Below, in pieces: positions 35,431 through 37,561 of a DNA stretch of 37,561 nucleotides. The position numbers were made by a program, and so were the translations under genes. Location: assembly GCA_016873335.1 (NCBI GenBank), contig VGXN01000013.1, forward strand, positions 1 through 37,561. The letters run 5' to 3'. How positions within the stretch are numbered: position 1 is the stretch's first letter; every line of letters begins with the position of its first letter. Under the pieces are notes generated by a model. That model worked only from the letters and a program-made list of their open reading frames with translations, did not search any database and was not told where the DNA came from. This DNA is from Phycisphaerae bacterium (GTDB taxonomy: Bacteria; Planctomycetota; Phycisphaerae; Phycisphaerales; SM1A02).

Positions 35431-36072
35431 ATGAGACATCGTGTAGCAGGACGACAGCTCTGTTTGCAGAGCGACCATCGCAAGGCCATGCTGCGGAACT
35501 TGGCGGCAGGGCTGTTTGAGCATGGGCAGATCACCACCACCACGGCCAAGGCCAAGGCGGTGCAGCCCTATGTGGAACGCCTGATCACCATCGCACGCAA
35601 GCGCTCGCTCGCGTCGCGGCGGCTCTTGCAGCGCAAGTTGACGGACCGCAATGTGATGGCGTGGATCGCCGACGAGAAGATGCCCGAGAGCCGCAAGACC
35701 AGCGAGTTCTGGACGTTGCCTGCGGCGAGCGAGATCGAGTTCAACCGCTATGGTGAACTTCGCAAGGCGCCGCGGCTCGTGCATCACTTGATGACGCGCG
35801 TCGCTCCGCTCTTTGCGGACCGTGCAGGCGGCTACACGCGCATCATCAAGACGGATCGTCGTCGACTCGGTGACGCGACCGATCTGGTGGTGCTGCAGCT
35901 CGTGGGCCGCGAGGGCGGCTCGCAGGTCTCGGGTGGTTCGTCGGGTCGCCGAGCAGCGGCGGATCGTCGGACTGCTTACGCCGCGAAGCTCCGCAAGGAG
36001 GCGGCGGGCAAGGCTGACAAGTCTGAGAAGACTGAGAAGCCCGCAGATCCGCCGAGCGAGTCACCGAGCTGA
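35431..36072 (+). CDS. rplQ: 50S ribosomal protein L17 with C-terminal tail
   Basis: 213 aa against 116-130 typical. Tunnel-exit protein. RHRVAGRQLCLQSDHRKAML (usual form RHRxxGRKLGRxxxHRKAL), then RNLAAGLFEHGQITTTTAKA, KAKAVQPYVERLITIARK and GGYTRIIKTDRRRLGDATDL. The middle has an insertion, and the last ~55 residues are Ala/Lys/Glu-rich (KAAGKADKSEKTEKPADPPS style composition). AAGGAG precedes the ATG. It is the last gene of the ribosomal cluster; no clear terminator is seen in the 58 bp before the convergent pheS stop. Confidence 0.95.
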   Translation: MRHRVAGRQLCLQSDHRKAMLRNLAAGLFEHGQITTTTAKAKAVQPYVERLITIARKRSLASRRLLQRKLTDRNVMAWIADEKMPESRKTSEFWTLPAASEIEFNRYGELRKAPRLVHHLMTRVAPLFADRAGGYTRIIKTDRRRLGDATDLVVLQLVGREGGSQVSGGSSGRRAAADRRTAYAAKLRKEAAGKADKSEKTEKPADPPSESPS

Positions 36073-36130
36073 TTCGACAATGGACGCAGCTGTCGGTGTG
36101 CGAGTCGGCGCGGCGATGGCACCGCTCAAT

Positions 36131-37120
36131 TCAGAATTGGCGCAGGAAACGCGCGTCGTTTTCGAAGAGCCAGCGGATATCGCTGATGCCGTAGCGGCGC
36201 ATGGCGATCCGCTCGACGCCGAGCCCGAACGCGAATCCGCGCCACTGCGTGGGGTCGATGTCGACAGCGGAAAGGACGTTCGGATCGACCATGCCGCAGC
36301 CGCCGATCTCCACCCACTGCCACTGCTCTCGAATGCGCATCTTCATGTCCACTTCAGCGGAGGGTTCAGTGAAGGGGAAGAAGCTTGGTCGCATGCGCAC
36401 TTCGGCGTCTTCGCCGAAGTAGGCATGCGCGAAGTGCAGCACTGCGGCCTTGAGATCGCGCATCGAGAGATCACGATCGACGCAGAGCCCCTCGACCTGA
36501 TGGAACATTGAGAAGTGCGTGGCATCGTGCGTGTCAGGTCGATAGACACGACCCACGGCGACCACCTTGAGCGGCGGGGGAGTGGATTCCATTGCGCGGA
36601 TCTGCACCGTCGAAGTTTGTGTGCGAAGGAGCCGCTTCACGCCGCCCTGATCGCCCATATAGAAGTTGTCAGTCGCATCTCGAGCGGGGTGACCTTCTGG
36701 AATGTTCAGCGCGGTGAAGTTGTGCCACTCGTCCTCGATCTCCGGACCGTCCGCGACGGCGAATCCCATCTGTCCGAACACGTCAAGGATTTCGTCGATC
36801 GTGCGCGAGAGAATGTGCCGACGGCCTTCCCCCATCGGCAGCCCTGGTTCGGTGAGATCGATTCCCGTCACCTCCTCGGCGGGCACCGCCTGCTTGCGGG
36901 TTTCCCAGGCGGACTCAAGGGTCGACTTCAGCGCGTTTAGGCGCTTGCCCACCTCGGGCTTCACATCCTTTGGAACGCCCTTCAACTGCTGCATCAGGTC
37001 CTTGAGGCGTCCGTTCATGCCCAGCCATGCGGTGCGCCAACGCTCGAGGTCATCAGCGTTCGTCGCGCCTTGCAGTGCCGCGAGTGCCTGCAACTCTGTT
37101 TCAGCGATGAGTTCGAGCAT
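36131..37120 (-). CDS. pheS: Phenylalanyl-tRNA synthetase alpha subunit
   Basis: 329 aa, normal length. Charges tRNA-Phe with PheT in an alpha2-beta2 enzyme. The N-terminal coiled-coil part (LQALAALQGATNADDLERWR) precedes the catalytic domain: GRRHILSRTIDEILDVFGQM, PARDATDNFYM, LRTQTSTVQIRAM, VGRVYRPDTHDATHFSMFHQ and GFAFGLGVERIAMRRYGISD. ATG 37120 matches the family start; the open frame reaching 37237 reads into a hairpin. No Shine-Dalgarno sequence is seen (CCACCTCCC). pheT is not adjacent: the 3' neighbour is L17 on the other strand, and nothing like L20/L35 lies upstream. Confidence 0.96.
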   Translation of the reverse strand: MLELIAETELQALAALQGATNADDLERWRTAWLGMNGRLKDLMQQLKGVPKDVKPEVGKRLNALKSTLESAWETRKQAVPAEEVTGIDLTEPGLPMGEGRRHILSRTIDEILDVFGQMGFAVADGPEIEDEWHNFTALNIPEGHPARDATDNFYMGDQGGVKRLLRTQTSTVQIRAMESTPPPLKVVAVGRVYRPDTHDATHFSMFHQVEGLCVDRDLSMRDLKAAVLHFAHAYFGEDAEVRMRPSFFPFTEPSAEVDMKMRIREQWQWVEIGGCGMVDPNVLSAVDIDPTQWRGFAFGLGVERIAMRRYGISDIRWLFENDARFLRQF

Positions 37121-37184
37121 GGGAGGTGGACAGGAGCAGCCCTGCCTGAGCGGCGAGTCTAATGCGGTGCTGAGAAATCCGCCC

Positions 37185-37257
37185 AAAAACGGCATTCGGT
37201 CGCATGCGCCTCCAAAACGCAACCTCTGCCAACTCAAGGAGGAGCATGCGACCGAAT
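37185..37257 (-). terminator. Terminator-like hairpin in the pheS leader (possible attenuator)
   Basis: Arms 37194-37213 and 37238-37257 pair at 19 of 20 positions (core ATTCGGTCGCATGC perfect over 14 bp) around a 24-nt loop. Reading leftward, the stem is followed after 4 bases by TTTTT (37189-37185), like an intrinsic terminator, and pheS starts 65 bases further on. It could end an upstream transcript or act as an attenuator for pheS. On the plus strand the right arm contains AAGGAGG and an ATG. Confidence 0.55.
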
Positions 37258-37289
37258 CACACCGACACCAAGATTTACTGCGCTTACCG

Positions 37290-37317
37290 AACTGCTCTCA
37301 CTGAACTGCTCTCACTG
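37290..37317. repeat. 14-bp tandem duplication
   Basis: AACTGCTCTCACTG occurs twice in direct succession (37290-37303 and 37304-37317), followed by a partial third copy AACTG. The unit length is not a multiple of three, so it shifts any reading frame. Confidence 0.85.
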
Positions 37318-37368
37318 AACTGACGCCCCCGGAAAGGCGCCTGATCGCGCCCCCGGCAGCCCCAGAAA

Positions 37369-37423
37369 GCCAACCCACGGAAACAGACGGCCAACCCACG
37401 GAAAATGCCCACGGAAAATGCCC
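37369..37423. repeat. Short direct repeats, 21-bp spacing
   Basis: GCCAACCCACGGAAA is found at 37369-37383 and 37390-37404, followed by the shorter GCCCACGGAAAA at 37407-37418. The unit ATGCCC also repeats around the third copy. No CRISPR-like spacing or size. Confidence 0.75.
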
Positions 37424-37471
37424 CCGAGAAATGGGATCAAGCAAGACCCGATCCTCTGACAAAGGAGATAG

Positions 37472-37495
37472 TGTCAAACGGCGATTTCATTGACA
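37472..37495. promoter_or_regulatory. Palindrome TGTCAA-N12-TTGACA
   Basis: Perfect 6-bp inverted half-sites separated by 12 bp. The right half equals a -35 consensus, but no -10 box lies 16-18 bp further on. It could be an operator for a gene starting beyond the right edge or for the pheS transcript. Weak evidence. Confidence 0.25.
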
Positions 37496-37561
37496 GGAAT
37501 CTCAATATTTTTTCCAGACCGACCTTCCGCATCCGATCGTCTCGCGCAATAATTCACTTGC

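Larger units (their letters stand above)
37258..37561. other. Gene-poor region upstream of pheS
   Basis: No convincing gene was found in these 304 bases up to the window edge. They hold a 14-bp tandem duplication, a short 21-bp-spaced repeat array, an operator-like palindrome and two very short frames of doubtful status (a 25-codon frame at 37246-37323 on plus, a Phe-rich 42-codon frame at 37312-37440 on minus). The last ~90 bases are clearly more A+T-rich than the rest of the window. Confidence 0.6.

Noticed and set aside
36127-36139. Palindrome CAATTC-A-GAATTG at the pheS stop as a shared terminator for L17 and pheS
   Set aside because: A 1-base loop and no T-run; it is A+T-rich and short, so it is unlikely to form a terminator.
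37369-37423. CRISPR-like array
   Set aside because: Repeat units are only 12-15 bp with 6-bp gaps and decay quickly; no cas gene nearby.
37471-37561. An open frame from GTG 37471 to the right edge, preceded by AAAGGAG
   Set aside because: Only 30 codons are visible, the spacing to GTG is 3 bases and the peptide shows no family pattern; cannot be supported without the next bases.
37121-37561. T-box riboswitch ahead of pheS
   Set aside because: No T-box core or specifier-loop architecture could be found next to the hairpin.

Overview
The window is a gene-dense, high-G+C bacterial chromosome segment. Gene order, protein motifs and stop-codon use (35 of the 41 complete reading frames end in TGA, 3 in TAA, 3 in TAG) point to a free-living bacterium. 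My best guess, from the look of the proteins only, is Planctomycetota (Phycisphaerae-like). No insertion sequence, prophage, CRISPR array or rRNA gene is visible.

Left part, minus strand (1-10384). A five-gene set reads leftward: prfB (RF2, made through a +1 frameshift), a GDE-type glycogen debranching enzyme, a GH63 alpha-glucosidase and a hybrid sensor histidine kinase. These four are joined by a 6-bp gap and two 4-bp ATGA overlaps. A tRNA-Ser(TGA) and the N-terminal propeller half of a secreted Tricorn-like protease (cut by the window edge) follow. Glycogen debranching and alpha-glucoside cleavage form one metabolic theme; why release factor 2 heads the set is unclear.

Middle part. lysS starts 51 bp from prfB on the plus strand and leads lysS - secreted transglutaminase-like protein - NAD(P)H-hydrate dehydratase, all overlapping. 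A YhaM-like 3'-5' exoribonuclease has its own promoter-like sequence. From 20073 leftward a second minus-strand set encodes a proline-rich secreted protein, a possible lipoprotein, a GT2 glycosyltransferase and a conserved protein with a BshC-like N-terminus. That set collides tail-to-tail with the exoribonuclease gene, with a 65-bp coding overlap.

Right part (20138-36072). One long plus-strand ribosomal cluster merges the S10, spc and alpha operons: S10-L3-L4-L23-L2-S19-L22-S3-L16-L29-S17-L14-L24-L5-S14-S8-L6-L18-S5-L15-SecY-Map-IF1-L36-S13-S11-RpoA-L17. A good promoter (TTGACA, 16 bp, TACCAT) precedes S10. L30, S4 and adenylate kinase are absent from their usual slots. S14 and L36 have lost most zinc ligands. 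Several ribosomal proteins carry long low-complexity C-terminal tails, including an RGG-like tail on S5. pheS follows convergently on the minus strand. Its upstream region has a strong hairpin with a T-run, a Phe-rich short frame and short repeats, and otherwise no convincing gene up to the right edge.

Most unusual signals: the prfB frameshift site reads CTT TAA C instead of the classical CTT TGA C and has no Shine-Dalgarno-like stimulator; prfB and lysS have mirror-image -10-like boxes each exactly 6 bp from the start codon; zinc-less S14 and L36 occur together; and a possible attenuator lies ahead of pheS.
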